From Roseihalotalea indica (GTDB lineage Bacteria; Bacteroidota; Bacteroidia; Cytophagales; Cyclobacteriaceae): DNA of 64,000 nucleotides. This document shows, piece by piece, positions 9,113-18,776 of this stretch. Positions within the stretch are counted from its first letter, which is position 1; the number at the start of each line of letters is the position of its first letter. The notes beneath the pieces are model-generated. The model saw nothing but the letters and a program-made list of their open reading frames with translations, had not been told where the DNA came from and did not search any database. Made by a program: the position numbers and the translations under genes. The DNA is taken from the NCBI RefSeq assembly GCF_022458895.1, contig NZ_JAINFL010000007.1, positions 262,544 to 326,543 of the forward strand, read 5' to 3'.

Positions 9113-10597
9113 ATGAAATATTATATCATATTAACCGGAATCCTACTTTTTACCCTGAGCTCCTGTGAGGATCTGCTAGACATTCCCTCCGAGACGGAGT
9201 TATCCACAGGATCATTTTTTCAAACCCGGGAGGATTTTGAAAAGGCAGTAAACGGAGTTTATGAGCCATTGAGGGCCTTTTATGAAGTTGGTGCCAATGC
9301 CGGAAGTGGGGCTATGGTTATGGGTGAAATGCATTCTGACAATGTGCGATACAGCTATAACCTGGCTTTTAGAGCAACGATTTCCCAGGAAGATATTGCT
9401 GACTTTATCTATGATCCGGCCAATGCTGCGGTGACGCTTAGGTATCAAACCAGCTATTTAATCATAGGAAGGGCCAATGAAGTATTAGCAAGAATTGATG
9501 ACACGGATTTTGATCAGGCTTTTAAAGACAATATTAAAGGTCAGAGCCTTTTTTTAAGAGCATTCTCTTACTTTGATCTGGTGCAGTATTATGGTGAGGT
9601 TCCTTTACACCTACAGCCCTCTACCTCGTTTGATGATGTGGCTTTGCCTTTATCATCCGTTGATGATGTCTACGCTCAGATTATTCAGGATGCCTCGGAA
9701 GCAGCTAGTTTGTTGCCTTCTGTAGAAGATCAGGCACCAGGAAAAGCTACGTCTGGTACTGCTAACACCTTGCTCGGTAATGTGTATGTGGTATTAGAGG
9801 AATGGGCTAATGCTGAAACTGCCCTAAAAAAGGTAACCGGGTATAGCCTTTTAAGTGACTATGCTGAAGTATTTCTTCCCGGCAATAAGGGTAATTCGGA
9901 GATGATTTTCGAAGCGCAGTTTGCTCAGTCTGCTCCTCAATTTGCCAGTAATTTTATGTTCTGGTTCTGGCCGCAACCCATTACCGCAGCTGAAATTACC
10001 ACAATTTATGAAGATAATGGCATTGCTCCCCCAGCAGATATTCAGGCCCGTTCTCAGGGAGGTATCATGATTCCCTCACCAGATCTTGTTGCGGCCTATG
10101 AGGCGGGAGATCGTAGACTGGATGCTACCATTGGGTTTGGAATGGCCAATGGGATAATGATGCCTTACGCCAAGAAATATTTACAACCTGCTGATAACTT
10201 TTTACGAGAAGATACAAACTGGCCTATCTATCGCTATGCAGAAGTATTGTTGTTCTTAGCAGAAGCATTGCACAACCAGGGTAATGATGCCGAAGCGCTC
10301 ACCTACGTTAATCAAGTAAGAGATAGAGTCGGTCTTGCTCCTCTTGCTTCACTCACGGATGATGATATTCTTCAGGAAAGAAGAGTGGAACTAGCTTTAG
10401 AAAATAAGCGGTGGTTGGATCTGGTTCGTACGGATAGGGTGGAGGAAGTGATAAGACCCTACGGAGACAGGATCAGGGCAAATCCCGAAGATTATTATTT
10501 CCCTGCCGATGTCGAGCTACGTCCTTCTGCATTTCAGGATTTCAGTAAAACCTTCCCACTTCCTGCCGCCGAAGCACTGTTGAGTCCTTACTTCTAG
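9113..10597 (+). CDS. SusD/RagB-family outer-membrane glycan-binding lipoprotein
   Basis: A 494-residue lipoprotein with lipobox LSSC (Cys18). The SusD N-terminus (LLDIPSETELSTGSFF, then FEKAVNGVYEPLR), TPR-like helices and the C-terminal RRVELALENKRWLDLVRT block are all typical. SusD caps the SusC barrel at the cell surface and hands over the ligand. It lies 67 bp after susC and is presumably co-transcribed with it. Confidence 0.95.
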   Translation: MKYYIILTGILLFTLSSCEDLLDIPSETELSTGSFFQTREDFEKAVNGVYEPLRAFYEVGANAGSGAMVMGEMHSDNVRYSYNLAFRATISQEDIADFIYDPANAAVTLRYQTSYLIIGRANEVLARIDDTDFDQAFKDNIKGQSLFLRAFSYFDLVQYYGEVPLHLQPSTSFDDVALPLSSVDDVYAQIIQDASEAASLLPSVEDQAPGKATSGTANTLLGNVYVVLEEWANAETALKKVTGYSLLSDYAEVFLPGNKGNSEMIFEAQFAQSAPQFASNFMFWFWPQPITAAEITTIYEDNGIAPPADIQARSQGGIMIPSPDLVAAYEAGDRRLDATIGFGMANGIMMPYAKKYLQPADNFLREDTNWPIYRYAEVLLFLAEALHNQGNDAEALTYVNQVRDRVGLAPLASLTDDDILQERRVELALENKRWLDLVRTDRVEEVIRPYGDRIRANPEDYYFPADVELRPSAFQDFSKTFPLPAAEALLSPYF

Positions 10598-10630
10598 AAT
10601 ATAACTAGATTGACTAAATCTTTAATTTGT

Positions 10631-12307
10631 ATGACATCACCCGATAGAAGACAATTTCTCAAAAGAACCTCTCTGGCAACAGCTGCGGCTATGGTCATTC
10701 CACCTTGGGCATTTTCTAAAAGCGGCGCTAATTTTCCAGTAATAGATGCTTTTGTGGATGCAGATACAACTCATGGAACAGTGCGGGGCATCAGCAGCGA
10801 GGGGGTGAATATTTTCAAAGGCATACCCTATGCAGGAAGCGTTTCCGGGAATCGTAGGTTCCGTCGCCCCGCCCCTCTGAAGCCCTGGGCGGGAGTACGA
10901 GAGGCTCTGCAGTTTGGCCCACCGGCCATTCAGCCACCCCGGCGGAATGAACCAGAACCCGCAGAGGACTGCCTGTTTCTGAATGTATGGACCCCAGCCA
11001 ATGATGCTAAGAAAAGACCGGTGATGTTTTATAGCCACGGAGGTGGATTTGTCATTGGTTCCGGGGCAGCGGCTGGTCAGGACGGATCCAATCTTGCTCG
11101 TAATTTTGATGTAGTGGTGGTACAAACCAACCATCGCCTCGGGCTATTAGGATTTCTGTACCTGGACGAGATTGCGGGAGAAGAGTATGCCGGATCGGGA
11201 AATATGGGGGTACTGGATATCACCGCCGGACTACGGTGGGTAAGCGAAAACATTGCGGAGTTTGGTGGAGACCCCGACAATGTGATGATCTTTGGCGAAT
11301 CGGGTGGCGGTGCCAAAACGTCCTGCCTGTACGCTATGCCCGAAGCAGCGTCCTATTTTAATAAGGCCTCTATCGAGAGCGGTCCGGGCGTGCGAATGCT
11401 AACCCCCGAAATGGCCTCTCAAACGACCCGGCTAGTGTTGAAAGAGTTAGGGATCAGTCCGAAGAACTGGAGGAAGTTGCTGGAAGTACCGGCCGCTGAC
11501 TTGTTCAGTGTGCAGTCAAAGATTCCTTTCGTACCCCCATATCAGCGAAAAACCAAAACCTTAGGCATCACCGAACCCGCCACTGGTGGTTTTGGTCCAG
11601 TGGTCGATGGGGTAGCGCTCAAAAATCACCCTTTCGATCCCACCGCCCCGGAAATTTCCAGCAGCAAACCACTGATGGTGGGTTGGAATGAAGATGAATA
11701 CACGTTTTTTGCCTGGGAACGGAAAGATACCAGCGCCTTTAATCTGGACTTTGATGGTTTGGCGGATAAGCTGGAACCTCAGTACGGCAGCGATACCCCA
11801 GCAGTCATTGCTGCCTACCGGGAGGCCCGTCTGGATGCTTCAGCCACCGATATCTTTATAGCGGTTTCGTCCATCGTGATGATGGGACTGGGTTCTATTG
11901 AGATCGCCGAAAAGAAAGCCCGGCAGAATGGAGCTCCGGTGTACCTCTATAATTTCGGCTATAAGTCGGAGATGAAAGTGCCGGGTACCGATTATCCGAT
12001 GGGCACGCCGCATGCCATGGATATCTCTTTCAAATTCAATAATGAGGTTCCACCCAAAGAAGGAGAGCAACCCCGGATGGGCTTGGGCGGAGCCCGTTCG
12101 GAGCGATACGAGGCGTCTCGGAAAATGGCGGAACTGTGGGCGACCTTCGCCCGAACTGGAAAACCGGCAGCGGAAGGAGTTCCCCGGTGGCCTGCTTTCA
12201 ATCGGGAAGACCGGGCCACTATGCGGATTGATGAAAAGTGTGAGGTGACCTACGATAGATTTCATACTGAGCTGGAGATGTGGCGATCCATCGGCCGACT
12301 GTCCTGA
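10631..12307 (+). CDS. Tat-exported type-B carboxylesterase
   Basis: From ATG 10631 (a TTG at 10610 is less likely) the protein is 558 residues and opens with a twin-arginine signal, DRRQFLKRTS. Alpha/beta-hydrolase features of type-B carboxylesterases follow: oxyanion-hole HGGGF, EDCLFLNVWTP, and nucleophile Ser224 in GESGGG. GTPHAMD near the C-terminus supplies the likely catalytic His. It would act in the periplasm. Its place between susD and a rhamnosidase suggests it removes acyl groups (acetyl, cinnamoyl or similar) from imported glycosides; this is inference. Confidence 0.9.
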   Translation: MTSPDRRQFLKRTSLATAAAMVIPPWAFSKSGANFPVIDAFVDADTTHGTVRGISSEGVNIFKGIPYAGSVSGNRRFRRPAPLKPWAGVREALQFGPPAIQPPRRNEPEPAEDCLFLNVWTPANDAKKRPVMFYSHGGGFVIGSGAAAGQDGSNLARNFDVVVVQTNHRLGLLGFLYLDEIAGEEYAGSGNMGVLDITAGLRWVSENIAEFGGDPDNVMIFGESGGGAKTSCLYAMPEAASYFNKASIESGPGVRMLTPEMASQTTRLVLKELGISPKNWRKLLEVPAADLFSVQSKIPFVPPYQRKTKTLGITEPATGGFGPVVDGVALKNHPFDPTAPEISSSKPLMVGWNEDEYTFFAWERKDTSAFNLDFDGLADKLEPQYGSDTPAVIAAYREARLDASATDIFIAVSSIVMMGLGSIEIAEKKARQNGAPVYLYNFGYKSEMKVPGTDYPMGTPHAMDISFKFNNEVPPKEGEQPRMGLGGARSERYEASRKMAELWATFARTGKPAAEGVPRWPAFNREDRATMRIDEKCEVTYDRFHTELEMWRSIGRLS

Positions 12308-12355
12308 CAAGAAAATAATAGTTAAGTATTCAAACCATAAGTTATTTTATCTACT

Positions 12356-14707
12356 ATGAAACAACTACTAGCGATTCTGCTACTACTGATAACCTACGGG
12401 GCTCATGCCCAATTCGGTTCTCCCCGTCCTGAGCAAGAATGGAAGGCTCAATGGGTTACCGTACCGGAAATTGATGAAAATGGCGCGGGATTATACTTAT
12501 TTAGGAAAACTGTGACCTTAGAGGCAGTACCGGATACGTTTAAAGTTCATGTATCGGCCGATAATCGCTATAAGCTATACGTCAATGAATCGCTGGTATC
12601 GGTTGGTCCATCTCTTGGGGACCTCAAGCACTGGAATTATGAAACCGTCGATCTGGCTTCTTATCTCCAGGTTGGTGAGAACATTATTGCGGCAAAAGTC
12701 TGGAACGAAGGTCGTTTTAAAGCAGTAGCTCAGTTTTCCTGGAAGACAGGATTCATTATGCAGGGTGCCAGTGAGCCTACCGAAGTAGTGAATAGTAACG
12801 AATCGTGGTTATGCACGCAGGACAAAAGTTATTCACCTTTGACCCAGAATATCCGAGGGTATTATGCCGCCGGGGCCGGGGATCTGATTGATATGCACGA
12901 TCAGGTTAAAGACTGGCAGAAACTAGCTTTTGATGATAGTCAGTGGAAACCGGCCAAGCCAGTATTTGAACAGGAAACCCGAGGGTTTGGCTTTCGGCAG
13001 CGAGATGGCTGGCAACTGACTTCTTCCATTTTACCTCAGATGGAATTAAGCCCAGAAAGGTTGTCTAAAACCAGAAGGTCCGAAGGGGTGACAGTGCCTG
13101 ACGTATTTCCGGCTCAGAAAGCATCGGTTCGTATTCCCGGACAAACCACCGCGAAAATTTTGCTCGACCAGACTTTTCTCACCAATGCTTACTTTACGTT
13201 ACTGTTCAGCGGTGGAGAAAACAGTAACATCACCATCACCTATTCCGAAGGGTTGTACGACGAAAATGGGGAAAAAGGAGACCGGGATATCATAGAAGGA
13301 AAGACTATTATGGGTAGAAGGGACAGTATCATCTCGGATGGCACTACCAACCAGAACTTTACTTCACTGGCTTATCGAACCTATCGTTATGTTGAGCTAA
13401 CGGTGAATACGAAAGATAGTCCTTTAGTGATTGAGGACGTGTACGGAACCTTTACTGGCTATCCGTTTGAGCTAAATGCTCAACTAAATTCGGAAGCTGA
13501 TGAATTAAACGATATGCTCCAGGTTGGTTGGCGAACGGCCCGGTTATGTGCCGTAGATACCTACATGGATTGCCCTTATTACGAAAGACTGCAATACATT
13601 GGAGATACCCGAATTCAGCACTTTGTTTCCTTTTACAATAGTGGTGACGATCGGCTGGCAAAAAATGCCTTGAATCTGATGGACTATTCCCGGCAAGCGG
13701 ATGGGTATACCCTGAGCCGCTACCCAGACACTCAGAATCAGGTGATCCCCACCTATTCTTTATGGTATATCAGTATGTTGTATAATTATATGATGTACGG
13801 GACCGATGCTGATTTTGTCAAAGATAAATTATTGAGCTCCCGACAGATTCTTAATTACTTCATCAGCTACCTGAATACCGACGGCTCGCTAAAAAATGTG
13901 CCCGGGTGGAATTTTACCGATTGGGTGCCGCAGTGGAACTTCGGTACTGCTCCGGCTAGTGAAGATGGCTCCTCTGCCCTCATGGATCTACAGCTCTTGC
14001 TGTCCTTACAATCAGCCATTCAATTAGAGGAATACGCGGGTAGCCAAGAGTTCGCTGATTTATATCAATCCTACGCTCGGCAAGTATCGCAAACCATCAA
14101 AAGCAAGTATTGGGATAGTTCACGCACTCTTTTTGCCGATACCCCTGATAAGAAGTTGTTTTCTCAACACGCAAACTCTCTTGCTATTTTAGCCGGATTG
14201 GTGGAAGCTGAAGAGGCTCAGAAAATCGGTGAAACCATGGTTGCGGATACATCCCTGGCCCCGGCTTCCATCTACTTTAAATATTATCTGCACCAGGCCC
14301 TGGCTAAGGCTGGTTTAGGAGATGACTATCTTAGCTGGTTGGGTATATGGCGAAAGAATATGGAGCTCGGACTCACGACCTGGGGTGAGACTTCCCAGGT
14401 GGAATCCACTCGTTCAGACTGTCACGCGTGGGGAGCCAGCCCTAATATTGAGTTCTTTCGAATCGTACTGGGCATCGAGAGTGATGCTCCAAATTTTGAA
14501 AAGGTAAAGATTGAGCCTCATCTAGGTGAAGTACCTGCCATAAGTGGAGAAATGCCGCATCCGAAAGGTACGATTGCAGTAAATTACGATAATACCGGGA
14601 ACAGTTTGAAGGCCGAGATTATCTTACCGGAAGGTACGGAAGGCACTTTTCTTTGGAAGGATAAAACCCATGAACTTAAGAGTGGAAAAAATAAGCTAAG
14701 CCTTTAA
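12356..14707 (+). CDS. GH78-type alpha-L-rhamnosidase, exported
   Basis: A 783-residue protein with an N-terminal signal peptide ending near AHAQ. Beta-sandwich domains precede an (alpha/alpha)6 catalytic domain. The stretch DCPYYERLQYIGDTR places Asp405, Glu410 and Asp417 at the same spacing as the known GH78 catalytic and binding residues. WGE (Glu678) is a candidate general base. A C-terminal beta domain closes the protein. It would release L-rhamnose from rhamnosides, which fits the kinase/oxidase genes at the window start. It is the last gene before a strong terminator. Confidence 0.88.
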   Translation: MKQLLAILLLLITYGAHAQFGSPRPEQEWKAQWVTVPEIDENGAGLYLFRKTVTLEAVPDTFKVHVSADNRYKLYVNESLVSVGPSLGDLKHWNYETVDLASYLQVGENIIAAKVWNEGRFKAVAQFSWKTGFIMQGASEPTEVVNSNESWLCTQDKSYSPLTQNIRGYYAAGAGDLIDMHDQVKDWQKLAFDDSQWKPAKPVFEQETRGFGFRQRDGWQLTSSILPQMELSPERLSKTRRSEGVTVPDVFPAQKASVRIPGQTTAKILLDQTFLTNAYFTLLFSGGENSNITITYSEGLYDENGEKGDRDIIEGKTIMGRRDSIISDGTTNQNFTSLAYRTYRYVELTVNTKDSPLVIEDVYGTFTGYPFELNAQLNSEADELNDMLQVGWRTARLCAVDTYMDCPYYERLQYIGDTRIQHFVSFYNSGDDRLAKNALNLMDYSRQADGYTLSRYPDTQNQVIPTYSLWYISMLYNYMMYGTDADFVKDKLLSSRQILNYFISYLNTDGSLKNVPGWNFTDWVPQWNFGTAPASEDGSSALMDLQLLLSLQSAIQLEEYAGSQEFADLYQSYARQVSQTIKSKYWDSSRTLFADTPDKKLFSQHANSLAILAGLVEAEEAQKIGETMVADTSLAPASIYFKYYLHQALAKAGLGDDYLSWLGIWRKNMELGLTTWGETSQVESTRSDCHAWGASPNIEFFRIVLGIESDAPNFEKVKIEPHLGEVPAISGEMPHPKGTIAVNYDNTGNSLKAEIILPEGTEGTFLWKDKTHELKSGKNKLSL

Positions 14708-14752
14708 AAAATTGAAGCACTAAAATTTTAAAATTTCACTTGCTAGAAGCAG

Positions 14753-14782
14753 AAAATCCGGGGCAGTTTGTCCCGGTTTTTT
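14753..14782 (+). terminator. Rho-independent terminator after the rhamnosidase
   Basis: CCGGGG (14758-14763) can pair with CCCGG (14772-14776) across a short loop, followed by TTTTTT. The A-run before the stem and the T-run after it extend the pairing. It marks the end of the susCD-esterase-rhamnosidase unit. Confidence 0.85.
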
Positions 14783-15429
14783 CTTACTAGAGAAATTGCT
14801 TTTACTCCACATAAATAATCTAGCATATGGTTGTAGACAAGCACTGCGTTAGCAGACACGAAACACTACTTTACTACTAAATCTCAATCTCCATACAGAA
14901 GAGAAACATGAGATAGCATTTGACCTGTTGATGAAACCTTTTCCTTGGATAACTGATGGAAAAGAAACAGTTTTCCAAGATGTAGCAACCCGAATATAGG
15001 AACAGCTAAAAGCTAATTCGCCTGGACAGTCCGGAAAGTGAGATGTGAGTATACCGGGATATAAATATTGCCAAGGTTCAGCTTCAGGGTAATGATTTAT
15101 TAGAAAGTAAGTTCGTCATGAACATGACCAGCATCAATGATACAGACATTAAGCCGGTAGAGTAACGCTCTTCTTCCTTCTATAAAAGTAGCCCGGACTA
15201 TTATCACCAGCTTTCTTAATAATTGTTTTAGACTTCAATTATTAGCTAGTACTAGTACTTAAAAAGAGCTAATGATAGGTATTGACTTAGAAATAACTCT
15301 TGTTTAATTTTGAATCATTCTAAATAACCAGAATTATAACATCAGTTGATAACTCGTAATTCAGTATTCTAATACTACACTTAACAGAAAGGTGCGCATA
15401 AGCGTCACCTACTCGTACTACCTTACACT
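14783..15429. other. Gene-free stretch with possible decayed coding DNA
   Basis: No intact gene. One frame is open for 38 codons at 15049-15165 (it reads NIAKVQLQGNDLLESKF in part) and looks protein-like, but it has no start and stops lie around it, so it may be the tail of a lost gene. I did not recognise its family. The 3-prime part carries a promoter-like element, listed separately. Confidence 0.4.
15281..15312 (+). promoter_or_regulatory. Bacteroidota-type promoter candidate
   Basis: ATTG (15281-15284), a 20-nt spacer, then TAATTTTG (15305-15312), an exact TAnnTTTG -7 element. One mismatch in the -33 box and a spacer one base over the optimum. It lies 118 bp before the decayed receptor and is the only promoter-like element I see ahead of the iron operon. 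Confidence 0.45.
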
Positions 15430-15960
15430 ATGTCGGAAAAGATATTCTATTTGGTCAAGACTCTTATGGTTTTGAGTCTGAACATTATTTGCCCTTTTTT
15501 AACTCAGGCTCAGACGGGCATAATTACCAGATACACATATACTGCCAATAAGCAGGAGCTACCTGGTTCAACCGCGTTGCTGGAGGGCATCACGCTGGGT
15601 ACAGCTTCTAACGCTTCCGGCTATTTAACCCTCAACAACATCCCCTCCGAAAAGTACACTTTGTTAATATCTTTGCTAGGATACACTTCCTATATAGAGA
15701 CCGTTACTATCCGAGGTGGGCAAACTATCAAGTTGAATGTTGCTGGAGGAAGCCTCTACGGAATTGGATGCGGTTGCCGTGTTTGAGAAAAGTGCTCTTC
15801 AAGAAACTAAAGAACTGACTTACGAGGTGCAGACCATTGATGCCCGAAAGCCCCATAATACTATTCTGAACCGTGTTTTCGGGGCGTGGGTGCGGGAAAC
15901 CGGCGGGGTTAGGCTCTCGGATGAATTTCTCGCTGAATGGTTTTACCGGTAATAAAGTGC
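15430..15960 (+). pseudogene. Decayed TonB-dependent receptor, N-terminal remnant
   Basis: The first part (from 15430) encodes a signal peptide and a carboxypeptidase-regulatory-like domain (LGTASNASGYLTLNNIP, then LISLLGYTSY). The frame then shifts near 15740 (ELDAVAVFEKSALQE) and again near 15905 (SRMNFSLNGFTGNKV). These three segments line up in order with the intact receptor that begins at 16383: VRETGGV against VRESGGV, and SRMNFSLNGF against SQMNFSINGF. Two frameshifts and loss of the barrel make it a dead paralogue. Homology fades after about 15960; 15961-16382 holds only short unrecognised frames. Confidence 0.85.
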
Positions 15961-16382
15961 CGGATGCAGCTACCATCACTAATGTCACTCAAGAAAACCT
16001 GAGCATGAATGACGATATGGCTCATACAGGTATCACTACCCAAGTGGGAAGTTTATATATCGGACTGACGGCAAAGCCTTGTTTCACCTGGTTACAGAGA
16101 AAAACAATATGAACCTGTTCATATAAGTACAGGAGCTGGCAGGAGATATAAACCAGAAAAATGAGAATGGTACAACTCAAGCTGCAGATTACAGCCATGC
16201 AAGCTACTAACGAAGACGAACTGATACAGAAAATCGGGATCAACATCAATTTTCTCAAGGCAGAATCTTCCGAAGCAATTACCGGCATCTTAATGCGCGG
16301 GGCTTTCATTACCACGCTATATACTACTGGGTCCTTGGGAATACCGGGATTCAAATGAGAACATAATCGAATATAACCTCAT

Positions 16383-18755
16383 ATGACCAAATCGAGTATT
16401 ATTATCGCTCTATCGTTTCTGATATATTTATCAAACCTTTCGGGTCTATTAGCCCAGACCGTCACGGTTTCCGGCTCGGTAGCCGATGAAAATGGCGGGC
16501 CGATTCCCGGCGCAACCGTACTCGTCGTAGACGCCGATAAAGGGGCCATCACGAACATAGATGGGCAATACACCATCTCAGGATTACCACAGGGCCTGAC
16601 TACCCTGCGGGTATCTTTTTTAGGCTATCGTACGCTGGAACAAGCGGTAGAGCTAGGAGGAAATGCCCGGGTTACGCAAAACTTTGTGCTTCAGGAAGGC
16701 GCGGTAGACCTGGAAGAAGTGACGGTGACTGGCAAAAGTATGGTACAGGAAGTAAGGGAAAAGGCTTTTAATGTAGAGGTCATTGATGCCAAAGGGTTGC
16801 ACGCCACCTCACTGGACCTGGCTCACGCCCTGGACCGAAGCTCGGGAGTAAGGGTGCGGGAAAGCGGTGGAGTAGGTTCTCAAATGAATTTCTCCATCAA
16901 TGGCTTTCGGGGCAACCAGGTACGGATTTTTATTGATGGCATTCCTATGGATAACCTGGGTTCGGCCTTTCAGTTGAACAACATTCCCGTGGGGCTGGCT
17001 GAGCGGATTGAGGTGTATAAAGGTGTAGTGCCCATCAGTCTAGGTTCCGATGCCCTGGGCGGGGCGGTAAACATCATTACCAACACCTACAACAAAAGCC
17101 ACCTGGATGTCTCTTACTCCTACGGATCGTTCAACACCCACCGAACCATTGTAAATGCCATCTATGTAGCACCTGAATCAGGCTTTACCGTTCAGTTGAA
17201 CGCCTTTCAGAACTATTCCAACAACAACTACAAGATGCGGGATATTGATGTGGCCGACATCAATACCGGAGAGTACTTTCGCAACCAGACCGTAGAGCGC
17301 TTTCACGACACTTATCATAACGAGACGGCCATCGCCTACATTGGGTTTGTTAACAAGCCTTATGCCGACGAATTGCTGGTGGGTGCTACCCTGGGCCAGA
17401 ACTATCGCGAAATACAGACCGGTGCCCGGGTAGCGGCAGTCTATGGAGCCTGGCACCGAAAAGGCGATATCGTGATGCCCCGACTCAAGTACCGGAAAGA
17501 CGATCTGCTGATCAAGGGCCTGAACGTACGCTTAAACGCTAATTACAATCTGGGGTCGGAACAGAATATAGATACGTTGAACCGCCGCTACAACTGGTTT
17601 GGGCAGTACCGCGAATACACCTCACCCGGTGGAGAACGCTCCTATTCTCTGTACAAATACCGTAACAATACCGGAGTAGTGATGGCCAATGCGGAGTATA
17701 AATTCCGGGAACAGCACACCCTAGCCCTGAGTAATACTTTAAACTCTTTTGACCGCGAGGGCCAGGACCAACTCAACCCTGACAATGATGATTTTAACGA
17801 ACCTCGCAAAAATCTGAAGAACATTATCGGGTTTGGCTACACCTTTGAAAGTGATGCCTGGAATGCCTCGCTCTTCGTGAAAGATTACTTCCAGCAGAAT
17901 AAGTTCACCAAGGTGACCGAACTGGAAGGATACAATAACTATGAGTACACCGACGCAGTAAATACCTTTAACAGCCTGGGCTACGGAACCGCTCTTACCT
18001 GGTTCCTGAACGATAACCTACAGTTTAAAGCTTCCTACGAAAAAAGCTACCGGCTTCCTGAATCGGATGAGTTGTTCGGTGATCTGATCAACCTGGAGGG
18101 CAATATCGATTTAAAGCCCGAACACAGTAATAATTTTAATCTGGGAGGAAGTGCCTGGATCAATACTAATAAATACAACCGGTTTAATGTCAATCTAAGT
18201 GGTTTTTATCGCCACGCCCAAGACTTTATCCGACCCCGGCTCAACAACAATCAGGTAATGATTGTGATGGACAACCTCGGCAGTGTAACCAATGTAGGGA
18301 TTGATGGCGAAATCCGGTATCAGCACAAAAACGCTCTAAGCGCGGGGATCAACCTTTCCTATCAGGACCTGCGCAACAATACCCAGTTTGAAGGCGGACA
18401 AACCATTGAGAGCTCCGTATACCGCGACCGTATACCCAACGAACCTTTTCTGTTTGGCAACGGTGATGTCACCTATACTTTTGACAACCTGTGGAACAAA
18501 GGGCACCGCCTGAATATCGGTTATAACCTGCTCTACGTGCATGCCTTTTACCTGTACTGGCCCAGTCAGGGTAGTGAAAAATTTGATATCCCCGAACAGA
18601 TATCCCACGAGCTGACGCTTAGCTACTTTCTGAACGACAAGTTTCAGTTTACCGCCGAGTGCAAAAACCTGGCTGACGGAAAACTATATGACAATTTCAG
18701 TCTGCAAAAGCCCGGCAGAAACTTCACCGGCAAAATCAGATATAACATTTTCTAA
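16383..18755 (+). CDS. TonB-dependent receptor, siderophore type (XusA-like)
   Basis: A 790-residue outer-membrane receptor: signal peptide (about 1-25), carboxypeptidase-regulatory-like domain (about 29-110), plug domain (VRESGGVGSQMNFSINGFRGNQVRI region, about 158-185), and a 22-strand-type barrel ending in a C-terminal Phe (IRYNIF). It lacks an STN domain, so it imports without sigma signalling. The genes that follow (DUF4374 lipoprotein, DUF4198, PepSY membrane protein) are typical of Bacteroidota ferric-siderophore systems such as XusABC. I therefore expect a ferric siderophore, perhaps one made by another species. It may be transcribed from the promoter ahead of the dead copy. Confidence 0.85.
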   Translation: MTKSSIIIALSFLIYLSNLSGLLAQTVTVSGSVADENGGPIPGATVLVVDADKGAITNIDGQYTISGLPQGLTTLRVSFLGYRTLEQAVELGGNARVTQNFVLQEGAVDLEEVTVTGKSMVQEVREKAFNVEVIDAKGLHATSLDLAHALDRSSGVRVRESGGVGSQMNFSINGFRGNQVRIFIDGIPMDNLGSAFQLNNIPVGLAERIEVYKGVVPISLGSDALGGAVNIITNTYNKSHLDVSYSYGSFNTHRTIVNAIYVAPESGFTVQLNAFQNYSNNNYKMRDIDVADINTGEYFRNQTVERFHDTYHNETAIAYIGFVNKPYADELLVGATLGQNYREIQTGARVAAVYGAWHRKGDIVMPRLKYRKDDLLIKGLNVRLNANYNLGSEQNIDTLNRRYNWFGQYREYTSPGGERSYSLYKYRNNTGVVMANAEYKFREQHTLALSNTLNSFDREGQDQLNPDNDDFNEPRKNLKNIIGFGYTFESDAWNASLFVKDYFQQNKFTKVTELEGYNNYEYTDAVNTFNSLGYGTALTWFLNDNLQFKASYEKSYRLPESDELFGDLINLEGNIDLKPEHSNNFNLGGSAWINTNKYNRFNVNLSGFYRHAQDFIRPRLNNNQVMIVMDNLGSVTNVGIDGEIRYQHKNALSAGINLSYQDLRNNTQFEGGQTIESSVYRDRIPNEPFLFGNGDVTYTFDNLWNKGHRLNIGYNLLYVHAFYLYWPSQGSEKFDIPEQISHELTLSYFLNDKFQFTAECKNLADGKLYDNFSLQKPGRNFTGKIRYNIF

Positions 18756-18776
18756 TATTTTAAACACTATATAACC

